Below, piece after piece: positions 21,590 through 35,090 of a DNA stretch of 64,000 nt (within the stretch, counting starts at the first letter, position 1; every line of letters begins with the position of its first letter). Origin of the DNA: Serinus canaria (taxonomy: Eukaryota; Chordata; Aves; Passeriformes; Fringillidae); contig NC_066333.1 of assembly GCF_022539315.1 (NCBI RefSeq), forward strand, positions 12,243,001 to 12,307,000, in the 5' to 3' direction. The translations under genes and the position numbers were made by a program. The notes below the pieces were generated by a model. The model saw only the letters and a list, made by a program, of their open reading frames with translations, made no database searches and was not told the DNA's origin.

Positions 21590-24290
21590 GCTGATCCCAT
21601 CGCCATGGAGAAATAATTAAGAGGTTTTGTTGAGTAAGGCTTGAAAAACAAAAAGTGGAAATGACTAAGGGTCTTAATTGAAATGTATTTCAAATTTACA
21701 GTTTCATCAATAATTTCCTATTTCTCCACTGAAAAACACCTCTGGAAGAATAATTAAAAAACCTCTATGAAAAAAGGTGTTGTATAAATAATGTACAGAT
21801 GTCAGACATGGGAAGGAATTATTTTAGGTTTAAACTTGCAGCACAGTTTGAAGGAAGGCTGTGTGAAGGATTTTTCTAAAATACATTCATTTTTATTAGA
21901 ACTTTATGTTTGCCATTTTTCAGCCTGTTCCTCATAAAAAAGAGCAAATTTGAGCTTCTCTGGAGCTGTGGTTTCCATAAGCCAGGTTTAAGTGCAGGCA
22001 CGAGACAATCCCTTCAAGGGGAGGGAGCTGGATCTGGGAAAGGCTCTTGCAAACTAGGGTCAGTTTAAAAACAAAATGTGTGTTTGTCTGGCTGTAGGGA
22101 TGCAAGAAGATTTTGGCTCACTCATGAGCTGTTTAATTCATCCACAAGATGAATTAATAGTGGATCTGCATGGCCCAGAAAGTTGGGAATTGTGGGGATC
22201 CCAGCTGGCTGTGGGCACAGCTCTGAGGATGGAGCTGGAGTAGCTGGAGGATCTGGCAGAATCAGGGTGGCTAAAGAGGCTGTGGGGTGCTGCTGGGGAC
22301 ATCTGGGCACCCATGGGACTTCTCTGTGCCTCCTTCCTGTGTTTGCACACCAGGCACTGGGGGCAGACCTGACCCATCCACGTGGATCCCGTGCTCTGCA
22401 GCTCACGTTTCTCAAAGAAAGCTGAGGCTCCTTTGAAAGCTCATCTTGTTTTCCTTAATTCAATCCGGAAAAGAGTCATATTAATACCAACAGATACTGC
22501 CCACACACAAATCAGAAAAATTAAAGGGCATTGCAAAAGTGCCTGTTTCCAGTGGTCAGATTAGCTGCAGACGGAAGCAATTGGAGCTGCATTAAAACTA
22601 ACAGGCTGTAATTGTCCAGAGGCATTGTCTCACAGTGCAACACTTCTCCTTGGCTCTTCACAGAGGTTCCTTGGAATTTTTTCAATCGCTTTTCTGCTTG
22701 AAGTATATGCTGCATTTCAGATCTTTCCTTTCCATGTCACAAGAGAATGAGCTAAAAGTTCATCAACAGCCTATGGCAACATCTCAGTGGAGAAAGTTGA
22801 AGTCATTTCTTAATGCCATTTCTTATTAGCTATCATCATTGTGTAAATGCTGCAAGTACGAGAGCGCAGGAGGTCTGCTGTTAATCATTATGAACCTTGG
22901 TTTCTCCCTGCCTAGCAGTTAAACCTTCAGAATCATTTCATTTCTCTAAAATATACAGAAAACTGGCTTCTCCCAGACCCTTGGGTGTTCTAGTGAATAA
23001 TACCGTGGACTCAGTTCCCAACCAGCTTTCTGTAGTTAGTTAGTTAGATAGATCTTCTATTTAAAGATAAGTTCCATCCCACCCCTCTGCAATCTGGTTA
23101 TGATTACTGGTTACTGCCACCCGCAGACTGATAAACTTATAACAGCTGCATTGCAGGAAATCACCTCCAATTCAACCCTGATGTTGTAGGGATGTCTTTA
23201 GTTAGCCTAAATAGGCTTTTAACATTCATTTTTTTGTGTGCAAAACACCTATCATTAATTTTGACTCGAGAGATCAAACAGTTAACAATGTGTTGATCCT
23301 AGCTTACTTTTAAGTGATGTATTGTATCATTTCTGAGAGTTATGAGGGGTTGATATTTTCTTTTACTAATGCATCAAAGTCGATAAGTGAGCGGGGCAAA
23401 CCCGCGTCCTGGGAAAGGAAGCTATTAACAGCTCTGCTCGGAAGGTTCTGAGGGCCACATTGCGTCATAGCCCTCCAGTTTATTGAATGTTAACTCTTTT
23501 TTTTTCCCCCTAACCAAAGGAAATGAGTTTCTATAATCCTCTGCTTTGAGCTGCATCCTCAGTGGGGCAATGAAAAATGACCCACGCCATCCGATAGCGC
23601 GCTGCTTTGCACACAATAGATCTTCACAGGGGCAGGCACAATGCAGCTCCAGCTCCAGCTCTTTCTCCTTGTTGAAACACACAATGAATTTATTTATTGC
23701 TGATCTAAAAGGCACTCGAACAGAACGGGCACAGCGGGGGAACCGCCCGGGTTTAACTTGGCATGGTAAGAAAGCAGCCCCAGAGAAAATGACCAGTGTG
23801 CAGGCTTGGGAGAGCAGAACATTTTTATAAGGAGGTTCTTGAAATGGTGGCTTCGTGCACATGCAGAGAGCAAGGCAAATTGGTTCCACCAACAAGGCAT
23901 CTGCTTCCTTGAAAACTTTTTTTTTTTTTGGCAGAATTTGTACGCGAGCTGGGCATGTTGAGTGATTTATGGGGCCATTAAACATACACTAAATCAATCT
24001 CTATTAGGGGAAAAAAAAAAAAGCACCATGTACTTAAAAAAGGCCCTGGAGCGAGATTGCTGAACCCAAGGTCTGATGTTGTGAGGCAGAATGGTCACTG
24101 GCAATTTGGAGATGTAACATGAACTCAGCCAGTCAATTCGGATATGATAGTTTTTAATGTTCCACGAATCCAGCAAAATGTGTATCCAATTAACTACTAC
24201 TAAAGGACCTTCGTTATAAAATAATACTTTTGTGGTCAGGTTGCACTTTTTCCACTCGTTTCTGCACACAGTTCAGGTTGTACATTTTGT
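21590..24290. promoter_or_regulatory. Candidate cluster of conserved non-coding elements
   Basis: The longest repeat-free, motif-rich stretch of the gene desert. It holds homeodomain words (ATAATTAAGAGG at 21612, TTAATCATTATGA near 22881), SOX-like words (CACAATAGA at 23612, ACACAATGAAT near 23679), an AP-1/CRE-like TGCGTCATA (23461), CDX/HOX-like TTTATGGGGCCATTAAAC (about 23966), and scattered CpGs in an AT-rich background. Such texture is typical of vertebrate developmental enhancers. No reading frame here looks coding. Function and conservation are inferred. Confidence 0.4.
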
Positions 24291-26099
24291 GTGTTGGATT
24301 AATAGGGGCAAACATCCATTTTGGGCTGGCTGCTCCTGGCAGGGCTGGGCAGAGAAGAGCTTTGTCCCCATCGTCACAGATTCAGGCTGGCAACGCAGGC
24401 AGGAGAAGGATTTTCTGCTGGAACTAAGCAGCAAGAATTAAAGCAAGAGGTTGTCCTTTGCTGAGGGATCTCTTCAACAGGAAGATCCAAGTGCTGGAAA
24501 CACTGAGTTGGCAAAGCCCTCAGCTGTTTACTCAGGGCTGTTTTGAAGCTGAAGAAATTCGTAGGTGGTACTAACACGGCCTTCAGTGCATAGGAAAAAC
24601 ATCCTCCTTAGAAAACACTTCTGAGTTATTTAAAGGATAGGTGCAAAACCTGTGCATCCCAAACCAGCCCCTTTTCCAATGTAATTTCATTTTAAGACCG
24701 TGCAGTGGGCAGACAGTCACAAATTCAGGCAAAACAAGGTTTTATGAACTCCCCTCTGAATTGCCTATGCAACAAGCATAACGTTCAAATGGAAACAGGC
24801 CAAAAGTGTTTTGTGAATAGAGCATTAAGATATTTTCTCTTTGACTTGGTAAGGGATGGAAAATCTGTAGCAAAGCCCTACAGCTTGTCAGAGAAAATTC
24901 TCCTGTGTATGTGTGCACACACACACACGTAAGTGCAGGAGAGTGACATGTAAAGTTTCTGACATGCCACAAGATGGGATGGGGGAACTGGGGAATGCTC
25001 TTGAATCCAAGAGCATTTCTCACCCAAGTTCAGCATTTTATGCCCAGCTTTTCTCCAGGATTGTTTTCAGTTAATTTTTGTGCGAAATGTTTGAGTTTCA
25101 AAAATGAATTGACGACTTTGTTCGAAAATTAAAGAAAAAGAAGTGATCCAAAGCTCTCAGGCAGAACAGAATGAAAAGGCAAAGGAATGAGATTGTGGCA
25201 GAAGCTGATGTGAACACAAGAGAGGACATGGAAGTGATGAGGCTTTGACTTGCACTGGAGCCCTGTTCCTCCACAAGGAGCCTTGAGCTCCACCACAGCC
25301 CAGCAGCTCCTGCAGCTTCGGGATCATCTGGGAGAGGTGTCTGGAACAGACAATCCTTTTTTGTGGATAAAAGGCAGTGGGATTTAAGTTTTGGAGCCCA
25401 CTCTCATGGCTCAAGGGCTCAAGGGCAGTGACAGCTGAAGACAATTAATGTAACAAATGTAAACCAGGTAATGACTTTGGTGTACAGCCTAACTGCAAGG
25501 AGAACTGGATTTCTCTGAGTACAGGAAGATCATATGCAGTGTTTTTAGTATTTTGGCCATGAAGTGCACACTCATGGGACTCACATTTCCAGAAAATCCA
25601 GAAGTAGATCTTCTCTCTAAAGACCAGGAAAAGGGCAACAGCAACAAGGTTTGATAAAAGACACCCCAGACAGGTCAGTGGATTACAGGCATGTACAAGA
25701 GGGTTCTTCTCAAACTGCAGCCCTTGCTCAGAGCACACACTGGATGGGGACAAAAGCCCTGGGGTGTCCTTGGCTGGGGGACTCTGCCCTGCTTGGAGCC
25801 ACCAGGGTCTCCTTGCACCCCAGCTTTGCTGCCACTGCAGTTCAGCTCTCCTGGGGCATTTCTCATCAAACCACAATTTTTCCCTCTCCTGCTTGCACAG
25901 TCAGTGAAATACCTCTCACTTCTTCTTGGCTTTTCTCCTCTTTCTCATTTGCATTAAAATGAAGCAAAACAAAGCTTCTCCCCCCCACCCAAAACAAACC
26001 CCTTTTCTTCCTTTCTTTCACTGCAGAAGGAAAACCAAAATAAACAAAGAAACAACTGCCTTCCCTCCTCCCTCCTCAAACCCTCGGGGGCAGTGTGGA
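24291..26099. other. Intergenic, nothing recognised
   Basis: A short CA repeat at 24916-24928 and a 10-bp direct repeat (GGCTCAAGGG) near 25409. No gene or named transposon. Confidence 0.6.
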
Positions 26100-26380
26100 G
26101 GTAGAATGCCCTTTCTAATTTCATTGACAGTGCTGTTGATATATAGGGTAATTTTATCTTAACAACCTGTAACAAAGGATAAGACAGTAGTCGTCTTGCA
26201 TTCCAGACAGTAGGAGATGTTTACTCTTTCTCCCAGCAGACTCTCTCATCATTCATCCAGACTTTATTGGGATGCCAGGAAATGGGAAACCTATAATTTG
26301 AGAAATGTATCACACAGAGAAACTTCTTCTGTTTGGTAAATAAAAGGTAGCTGAGGATCTGAGGTTAATTGGCCTTTTTA
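26100..26380. promoter_or_regulatory. Candidate conserved non-coding element
   Basis: Repeat-free block with TTTCATTGACAGTGCTG, GATATATAGGG, CAAAGGATAAGACAGTAG and TCATCATTCATCC. It contrasts with purine/pyrimidine-rich flanks. Weak, motif-based call. Confidence 0.25.
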
Positions 26381-27999
26381 AAAAACTGTTCTCACCAGTT
26401 TTCTCATTTCTTCCCAAAACTTTACTTTGAGCTAAACCTTTACAGGGTGTGGTATTGAGGAAAAACATCACTGGGCACCTCAGGAAGGCCTGGGATGTGT
26501 CCTAACCCCAGGGCTCTGGAATCCTGTGCTGTTTTTTGAGGCTGTGCTGCCAGCAGTGGCTCAGAGCACGAGCTGTGTCTGTGGCAGGGATGGTTTTGTC
26601 TTTATCTTTGGAGGCATCACACTGTCCATGCTGGAAACACCCTGAGCAATCTCCTTCCGTGGGGCCAAAAGGAGGGGAAGGGAGAGAGAAGAAAGCACAT
26701 ATTTTGCAGCAAACATTCTTAGGGGTTTTTGCTCCTTAAGTGACTTTCACATGAGTGTTTATTCCTGTTTACGTAGCTGGACATGAATGCCTGGCTTTGA
26801 TTTGAGGACAAACTGCCCCATAAACTCATGAATGTTTGAATTTAACCTTCACCTCTCCCCCCTAACCTTCACTCTTGCTTTCCCCTTCATAATTGGTGAC
26901 ATTCTGACAGCCAAATTTAATAAAATAGGTGTTTCTGGGAGTGATCTGGACTGTGAGCAGAGAGGGAGGTGGGGAGGGATGGGTGTGTGATGCTGCTCAG
27001 AGCAGGGGAGAGAACCCAAGTGCCAGGACAGAATTCCTGCTGATCAGGACCAAGATTCCCAGCTGCCAGAAAACCATTAGCAAATGAATGAGCCCAGTCC
27101 TCCTCTACACATCAACCACAGCTTGGCTTCTCCCTCTGACAAGTCAAACCAACACCCAAATTCATCAATCCCGGTTCCCTAAGTGCCATTGCCTTTGGAC
27201 CAGGGCTCCTGCCACACCACCCATCCCTGCTGGCTGCTGTGGGAGCTGATCAGCCTCTCCCAGGCACAGCAGGCTCATCCTGGAAGGAAGCACTCACCCC
27301 TCCTGGATACCCATCAAAGCAACTCTTCTCCTTTCAGCTGTGCTCAGCCTCTCTGCATTGTCAGCCAGGAGCAGGGCTGGCTCTGGCATCCTCCTGACAG
27401 CAGCTGTGTGGGCTGCACAGGCTTCAGCTCTGCTCAGATTGGGGCCCTGTGGTTTTGAGGCTTCTCACCCCACCACAGATCCCCAAAGAGTGTGGTCCTT
27501 GTCATCTTCCAAGTAGCCATTAAAGCAGGGTTGAAGTCAGGGTTATGTTGTACCACAAACCTTTGAAGAGCTTCTCTGTGTGCTCTGCAGAGCAAACCCA
27601 GAGGCCACTGATGTTCTTTCCTGGGTCCAATCCACCTCTGCTGTGGCTGCAGGGTGAATCTGGTCAGCCCTGTGACCATCAAAGGCCTCTCACCCTTGGA
27701 CAGATCTGATCAGAGCTGTTCAGCTGCATGGTAGAGGAAAGAGATTTGATTTTTTCTCTCCTTTTATACATGAAGTCCACTTGGACATGGACCTCAGCAG
27801 CTGCAGCTTGCTGGAGGCAGTAATGGATGGAGGCAATTTACCCTGTGTATTTTTTTTTTACCCTGAAAGGAAATTTAGTTTTTAAATGCAGTCATTGTGG
27901 GGTAAGAAGAGAAGGAGGAGGGAACTGAGAGAGGATAAGAGGCGTGCCTTTAATGACAGGAAAAGAAAAAATCTGTGAGCTCAAACTCATGCAGCTTCC
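26381..27999. other. Intergenic, nothing recognised
   Basis: No gene, named repeat or strong motif cluster. A T-run lies at about 27850-27859. Confidence 0.6.
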
Positions 28000-28450
28000 A
28001 AACTCAAATAGATGTCACCATGGTGACAAAGCCTCAGACTTCATAAATGTTTTCCTCTTCCCGTTTGTGGTGAGCTCTGGTACCCTGTTAAATACATCCA
28101 AAGCCTTTTAAAGACTCATTGGAAGCATCTGATCCAGTAGAAGATTTCCTCATAATAGCACTCATTAGATCTGGGGAGAAACCACATCTCAAGCTGTCTT
28201 CCTGTCTCTGAACACTAAAGACATGAACTTTGAGTTAAAATTCATAGCCTATATGAGACTCCCTTGCACAAATATGATTTCCTGCAAAGATTCCAGGGGG
28301 GAGACCTGTGGTTGGGTAATTATCCCCAAGATCCCCTTCACCTCAAGATCTGTTAATCAAACCCCAGGCATTATACATGTGTCTGTAAATAACATTTGAT
28401 TTAATGCCAATCCAGTGATGAACTGGCGCTTGAATCAGGCTGGTTTGCAC
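28000..28450. promoter_or_regulatory. Candidate element with RFX-like palindrome
   Basis: Contains the 16-bp perfect palindrome TGTCACCATGGTGACA (28013-28028), resembling the RFX X-box (two RGYAAC-type half-sites). Homeodomain-like words follow, such as GGGTAATTATCCCC near 28314 and TGTTAATCAAACC near 28351. Non-repetitive. Confidence 0.3.
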
Positions 28451-31400
28451 AGCCCCAGCCCATTTAACCTTTCCAGACAGGTCTAACTCATCACACACAT
28501 GTCCTTACAGCTCAGCCAAAGCACATCCCAGCACTCCAGAGCCATCACCAGCTCAGGACTGTTTGGAGAAACTGCAGACAGCAGCAAATAAAACCAGCAT
28601 TTCATCACCTGACCTGAAAGATCTCTGAATGCATCTGATGGCCCTCAAACCTGAGACTCACAGCAGGTTCTTCTGTGAAACCCAACCAGTTTTGGGCCCC
28701 AGTGTTGACCAGATATTCCTCACTCAGCATTTGCCAGCTACAAAAATGTCATGGGCCTGAATATTTCAGGTTTTACAGCTGCAGAAAACTCTGCAGTGTC
28801 ACCTTTCTCCCCTTTTATGGCTCAGCCATAATCTTAAATTCAGCTGAATACAAAGAGCTGCCTGTAGACAGCTAATCCTAAAGACAGAGCTTTGTGTGAA
28901 ACTTGGAGGGAGAAAAAGAAGGAAAAAGAAAGAAATCACTGAGAGGGATTGGCAGGAAAGACAAATACTTTTTGGCTAATTTTTGCTAGTATTCTCCTGG
29001 CATGGGGCTGAAGTGAGAGGCTCCTCTTTTGCCCATTCTCACCCCAAAGCAGAGAATCCAGCACCCAGCAAACAGCAGTGGGGTGGGAGGGGATGGCTGG
29101 GCAGGGCAGGAGCAGCAGCCTCTGCTGTCACAGGGGCCAGGATTATCCCGGGGATCAGCAGTGAAACCCGGGCTGATGGTGCTGAGGTAATGCTGATAAT
29201 TACACAGCAAAGCCAGCCTGTAACCCAAGCACTAATTGCATTTAAAGAGCTCTTCTCGCCTCCAGGGAGGGGCTGGCTTTGGGTATTCCTTGGGAAGCTG
29301 AGTGGTCCTGGCTGTCCCAGGCTCCCCAGGCACTGGGGACCTGCTCCTGTCTCAGAGCAATTCCTGCCCAAGCTGCTCAACTTCTGCAGAATTTCCAGCT
29401 GTGCTGACCTTTATTTACACAGGCTGGGATCCAGTTCTTTGTCAGAGTAGCCTGAGGTGCATCAGGTCCCTCCACCTGGTGGCCCTGGGCTTTCCACCAG
29501 GGTCAGCAGAGTTATTCCAAGTACTTTGAGAGCCACCTGATGTTTTCCCTGCCGTGCCTTTCCTAAGCACAGAAATGCTGCTCTCAGGCACCAATGGATT
29601 CCCACAGGTATTGGGAGGCAGAGGAATAAATTTAACCTTAAAAAAGAATTCTGTAACCACCACTGAATTTCCTCACATAGTGACAAAAACCCTCCCTAAA
29701 CAGAGACCATGGGAAGTCAGTGACCTCCATTCCAGTTTGGGAAACCACCAAACAAGGGGAATCTCCACAAAAGATCCACTGCATATTCTCCCTGCCTGCA
29801 TGGAATTGTCTCCAGACATTGCTGCTCACCTACATCAGGAATGAGAATGTGAAGGATCCTGACAACAAGCTGAAAGCTAGATAAACACACAAGCAATAAA
29901 TTGCATTTTTCTCTCCCATTATATCACTACAGTGTGTGTACTTGAACAAAAATGGGGTTTATAGGGTTTTTTGTCTTTTTTTTCACTTCATGTGTTAGTC
30001 ATTTAGCAATAGGCTCAATTTTTGGCATTATTTTGGGAATTAGTATCATTAGGGGAATTAGGAATGTCACCCACACTGAGGATGCTGAGAAGAAAGCAGA
30101 ACTGCCCTGGTGCTGCCTGGTTTACCTCACAGTGTGTGCATGAGCTCTGGATGGGAAGCCCAGGGGAGCAGGAATCCCTCCCTGCCCAGCACTCAGCACT
30201 CTCCTGCACCCCAGGGACACCCAGGATGAGCTCCAGGATGCTCCTTTTGATGCTTACAACTCAATTTTGCAATCACTGCCCAGGACAGCTTGTGAAACCA
30301 AAGAGGGATGATCCAGCTTTAATTGGGAGAGTTTTTACCCACTGCCAGCTGCAGATGCTGTTTTACAGTCTGTGCTTCTTTGATATCTGACACAAGCTGC
30401 TCTGTGGCTGCTTACCTGCTGAAACTGTTTTGGTTTGTCCTGGCTCTTTCTTGTCTGCACGTGGTTTGTGTCTAGGTATGCCTTGCTAATCTCTCATGGC
30501 ATTTTTTAAGTAGCCCAACTGTTTTTTGCCTGTGCTATTTTTGGTATGCTGGGTCTAATTGCTACCTTGCAATGAAAAGAATCCAAGTGAAAAATATATT
30601 CCCTACTTTAGTCATGATCAGCTCTTTAACACAGAATTTAAAATATTAACACAGGTCACAAAGCTCTCTGCAGTTATTATAAAAGTGATTCTCAGAGAGC
30701 AAATGAGTGTTTTGTTACAATAGTTATCTAAAAGTATCAAAGTAATACACAAATCTGAAATTAAAACCTTTAAGGCAGAATCTGAAAATTTTATAATATC
30801 AAATAATTGGATAATATTAAATTAATAACAAAACTCAGCACATTTCAATATCCTTCCACAAAAAAAGTAATTGTATCCCCATGGTAAATACAAGGAGCTA
30901 AGACACAGTACCGGATTCCCAGGAAATAAATGCTTTACCCAGGAGGCAGCTGAGCTGTGCTCATTTATATCCCCTGGGAATGTGCACTGATTAAAACACT
31001 TGGTCAGTGTTACAGGACAGAGAGGAAACAGGAAAAGATGTTCAGAGCTGCTTTTGTGGTTTATCCATCACACAGTGTGTCCTCACTGTGCATGGAGATG
31101 GGCAATGCAGCACACTTGACCTCAGAAGAGGAAAATCATTAATTTTTAGGTGTGGCTTCAGTTTCCCTGAAGGGATCAGCCTCCCCTCCACACAGGTGCC
31201 CAAAGACAGCCTCACTCTCCTCATCCTCACCCCTGCCCAGGTGGGACCAGCTGGGATCTGGTGCTAAGGATGTTCATTCTGGCTGAGAGGAGGCTGGGCA
31301 ATGCCCTGGTGGCCCAGCACAGCCCTGTGCCAGGGGGACAGGCTGGGGACAGCTCACAGCAGCACCACTGCAGGAGCTCTGCTAAGCCCTGGCCTCAGGA

Positions 31401-32279
31401 AATCCTGACTTCCAGGAATAAAATTCTCTTTCATCTTTTGGGCCAGTCCTTCCCCGTGGTTTAAACTGAGAGGACCACATAATCCTGTTTTTCTGTGGGG
31501 ATGTTTGTAACCCAGGGACAGTGTGTAATCCTGCTGCAGTCAGTCCAAAACTCTTGGAGGAGAATCAAGGGATGCTGTTATTTGTTATTCCCAACAGAGT
31601 GGCTGGTGAGCAGTGTCCCAGAGAGCTGAGGGAGAACCTCAATAGCTCGCACTCCTGTTCCTCCTTACATCACCTTTTCTTTCAGAAATCAAGCAGGAAG
31701 AGGTGTTCAAACCCCTTGTTGTTGTGATCTAAATTTTTTTACCCCAGTCTTTACCTCTGCTGAACTTTTCCAAACCAAAATTGCTTATTCTGTTTGCCAG
31801 AGCTAGACCTAAATTAGAGACAGAGAAAATTTGGGGGCATTAAATTCCACTCTTGACTGAGGAATCATTGTGGGTGAAGGGAGGAAGAAGCTGCAATTTC
31901 TGCCACTCACAGGGACCATCTCACTGAGTAATACCAGAAGTTGCTCTGCTGAGGTAAAATCATCTCACCCATTAGGCAAATATGTTTTTACTGATTGTCT
32001 TAACAAACTGCATTGAGCCAAACTGTTCTTACCTCCTGGAGATGTGACTGTAATGGAATCATTCCACACTGCTCACAGAGTGAGGCTGCAGGAGCTGAAG
32101 ATCCATAATTTTAATCCAATTTAGGCAGCTTTTCTATTATATACATTAATTAGTACTTGAAGTCTTGCCCAGAAGAATTCGTCACCCATGGACAGGAGTA
32201 AAATGCCCTGGAATGGATGAGAATTTTATATTGGGTAAAAGCAATAACTTAAAAAGAAGAGCAAGAGGAAGAGGGCATT
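28451..32279. other. Intergenic with an AT-rich block at 30580-30870
   Basis: No gene or named transposon. About 30580-30870 is strongly AT-rich with runs such as TAATATTAAATTAATAAC and could be a nuclear-matrix type region (speculative). The rest is ordinary. Confidence 0.55.
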
Positions 32280-32850
32280 AGAAGTGCTCTGGAGAGAGCG
32301 GTACTGGAGGGACCCCGGCAGCTCCGGAGGGGTCCCGACGGTACCGGGACGTACCGATGGTATCGGGATGTCCCGGGGAGGATTCCGGGCGCTCTAGGGG
32401 CTGTCCTGGGCTGACACCGGGATGGTCCCGGCAAGGATGGAAATCCCCGTCCGCTCTCTGGCGGCAGAGCAGCGGAACGGCAGCGCCGCAGCATCCCCGG
32501 GATGGAGAATCCCGTGCTGAGACACGGACAGAGGGGAGCGGCACCGAGATGGGGCTCTCGGCTCCTTGCTCTGCTCTGCGGGAGCCGCTGGAAAGCCAGG
32601 AGCTCCTGGGGAGAACCAGTAAGGGACAGGAAAAAGGGGTTAAGGGGAAGGGTGGGAAATGGAGAGCGCAGGGCACAGGAACAGCAGCTCAGGGCACCTC
32701 TCGGTGTCTGGCACGCCGAGCCCTCCTGCGGCACTGCCTCCATCCCCTGGCTCCGGGCTCCTCCATCGCCTCCCTCAGCCCGCACACGCTGCTCTCCGAG
32801 CGAACCGAGCTCTGCACTCCCGGAGCAGGTGCTCGCTGGGCTCTGCAGTG
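32280..32850. promoter_or_regulatory. Orphan CpG island A
   Basis: High GC and dense CpG: about 29 CpG in the first 310 bp and about 13 in 32690-32840 by hand count, close to the number expected by chance, unlike the CpG-depleted surroundings. It includes an imperfect 19-20 bp repeat (GGTACCGGGACGT near 32340, GGTATCGGGATGT near 32359). There is no recognisable exon next to it. It may be an unannotated transcript promoter, an orphan CpG island of a developmental landscape, or a GC-rich minisatellite relic. Confidence 0.6.
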
Positions 32851-33576
32851 GCTCCAGGCTGGGTCTGTTTGCAGCAGCAGGGCTCTGAAAGTCACCCTAC
32901 AATAAAGCCACCCCAAACCATGCTCTGTGTGGGGTGGACTGGGGACACTCGTGTTCAGATCTCAGCGCTCAGAGTGTGAACCAACTGTGCAGGGTCAGCC
33001 CTGCTCCCGGAAGGCAAAACTCCATGAGAACATCAGGTGCAGACTCTGACCAGGGCCTCTGCTCACCCTCTGCACCAGGCCTGGCTTGGGGCTGCTGCTT
33101 TCTGGTTTGGGGCACAAGGCAAAGCAGTGCCCCACTGCCAGGGAGGGAACCTGCACCAGCACTGCCACACTGGCAGCTTTTAGCCAAGTGGGTTTGTTAC
33201 CTTCCCTACAATAACATTTTCCAACTACTCCTCTTTGCCAGCCTGAGCTAACTTTTGTGACATTTCTATACCACACACAAGATGGAGTGGAAAGAATGTC
33301 TGTGCTCCCAAACTGGACAGGAGCTGCACGTGCCAGCTGCATCCCATGGAAGTGCTCCTGCATTGATGGAGGACAGCCAGAAACAATTACAGAACCAAAA
33401 ACTTACCTAGCCTCACCATAAATGGTCCTGCTTTACCTTAAAAATACATATTTTATGTGGGTGCTGGATTTCTTTTACCTTGCCATCCAACACAGAGTCT
33501 GACATCACCAGTCTGATCCAGAGGTCCTCTCTTTTAGGCTGCTTGTCATTCCAGGTACATTATGTTTCCATTTACA
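32851..33576. other. Spacer between CpG island and microsatellite
   Basis: Ordinary composition, few CpGs, no gene. AATAAA at 32901-32906 lies 50 bp after island A, without further support as a transcript end. Confidence 0.55.
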
Positions 33577-33760
<184 letters not shown>

Positions 33761-33999
33761 TACAGATGTATATATCTCTATAATATCTCTAGATATGATT
33801 TTTCATTGCTCTCAGCCCTCTTCCCTCCTCCCAGCAGCAGGATCCCCGAGCCCCTCCTGAGCTGTGGCTTTCTCCTCACCCACCTTCCAGTGAGAACCCA
33901 CAGCCCTTTCCCCTCACTGAAATGCCATTCCTGGGTAAATATTTTCCCGTGTGTATCTGCAGATGCCCCAAATGCCGATCTCGCTTGCTGATGGTTCCT

Positions 34000-34460
34000 T
34001 TGCTGGTGAGGGAGCGAGGAGCAGAAGTGGAGCAGCGCCGGGAAGGATTGTCCTCACCCCCCTGTGCCCTCCTCAGGGCGATCTGTGCTCGATGGATGTA
34101 AAAAATTCCCAAACCACCTGCGTTTTTCCCGAGCTTTGCCGTGAGCGGGCAGCGAGTGCCGCGGGATGCCGGGAGGCGGCGCTGGCGCCGCGCCGGGAGC
34201 TGGGAATGGGCTGGGAATGGGAACGGGGCTGGAATGGGCTGGGAACGGAGCAGAGAATAGGGCTGGGAATGGGGTAGGGAATAGGGCTGGGAATGGGGCT
34301 GGAATGGGGCAGGAACGCTGATCCCGGTCCCCGCTGCAAACCTGAGCGAACGGGACACGCAAACAGGGGACACGGACCCCTTGTGCCGGCAGTGCCACCC
34401 GGGCTCTGGGCACTGCCAGCAGCTCGCAGCAAGGATTCCCTCCCAGTGAGAAGTGCCGTG
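34000..34460. promoter_or_regulatory. Orphan CpG island B
   Basis: Second CpG-dense block, peaking at 34138-34200 (GCGCTGGCGCCGCGCCGGG) and again at 34315-34440. No adjacent gene recognised. It includes the minisatellite listed separately. Same alternatives as for island A. Confidence 0.55.
34198..34316 (+). repeat. Minisatellite, GGCTGGGAATGG-type
   Basis: About nine to ten imperfect copies of a 10-13 bp unit (GGGCTGGGAAT with AACGG and AATAG variants). It lies inside CpG island B. Such arrays are common in avian GC-rich sequence. Confidence 0.85.
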
Positions 34461-35090
34461 GATGATCCGCTTTTACACTTTGCTCAAAGGTTTGCGTGTC
34501 AGAATGAAATGAAAATTTAGTTTCAAAGACAAGGATCTCAAACTTTTCTTGGAGCACGGAAGAGAAACCTCACAGTGACCTCTGAGCCATCTCAGCATCG
34601 CTGTGAAAGGATTATCTGCTGGGTTTTCTCTCTGGGATTTTTAACAACTGGTTAGCACCTTCTCTGGGAGGAACACAGCCTTGCTCACACAGAAATCATT
34701 CCTTGGGGTTGGCAGTTTTATCAGATAAACAAATACAGATAAATACTTCAGAGGACCCTTCAATCTTCTTCTGAGTTAATAAAACAGTAGCAACAAGGCT
34801 GGGTTATGTCTCCTTATATCTTCCCAAACCTTTAGAAGAGCAACTGCTATGGTGCTGATTTAGCATTCCCATATTATAAACATTTCTGTTTTAGCATCAT
34901 AGAAGATTAAATGCTGACCATGTATAAGCAAGGAGTTCCAGTTACAAAATTCTCTCATACTCACAGGATCCTTAATTTCTGAAATTGTATTTTATTGCCT
35001 TCCTTTTGCAAATGGCAAAAATACAATGGCTCCCTTATGAAGTTGTGCACTGGAGTTGGCCACACAGAATATTTTGCAATAGTCTTTGAT
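34461..35090. other. Intergenic, nothing recognised
   Basis: AT-leaning sequence without gene or named repeat. Confidence 0.6.

Noticed and set aside
29472..29489. CTCF-like site CCACCTGGTGGCCCTGGG
   Set aside because: It lacks the strongly conserved A in the core; better read as an E-box-like near-palindrome. Not strong enough to call a boundary.
33876..34557. Overlapping minus-strand frames of 165 and 167 codons, rich in Pro and Ser
   Set aside because: They run through the GGCTGGGAAT minisatellite and the CpG island in several frames at once.
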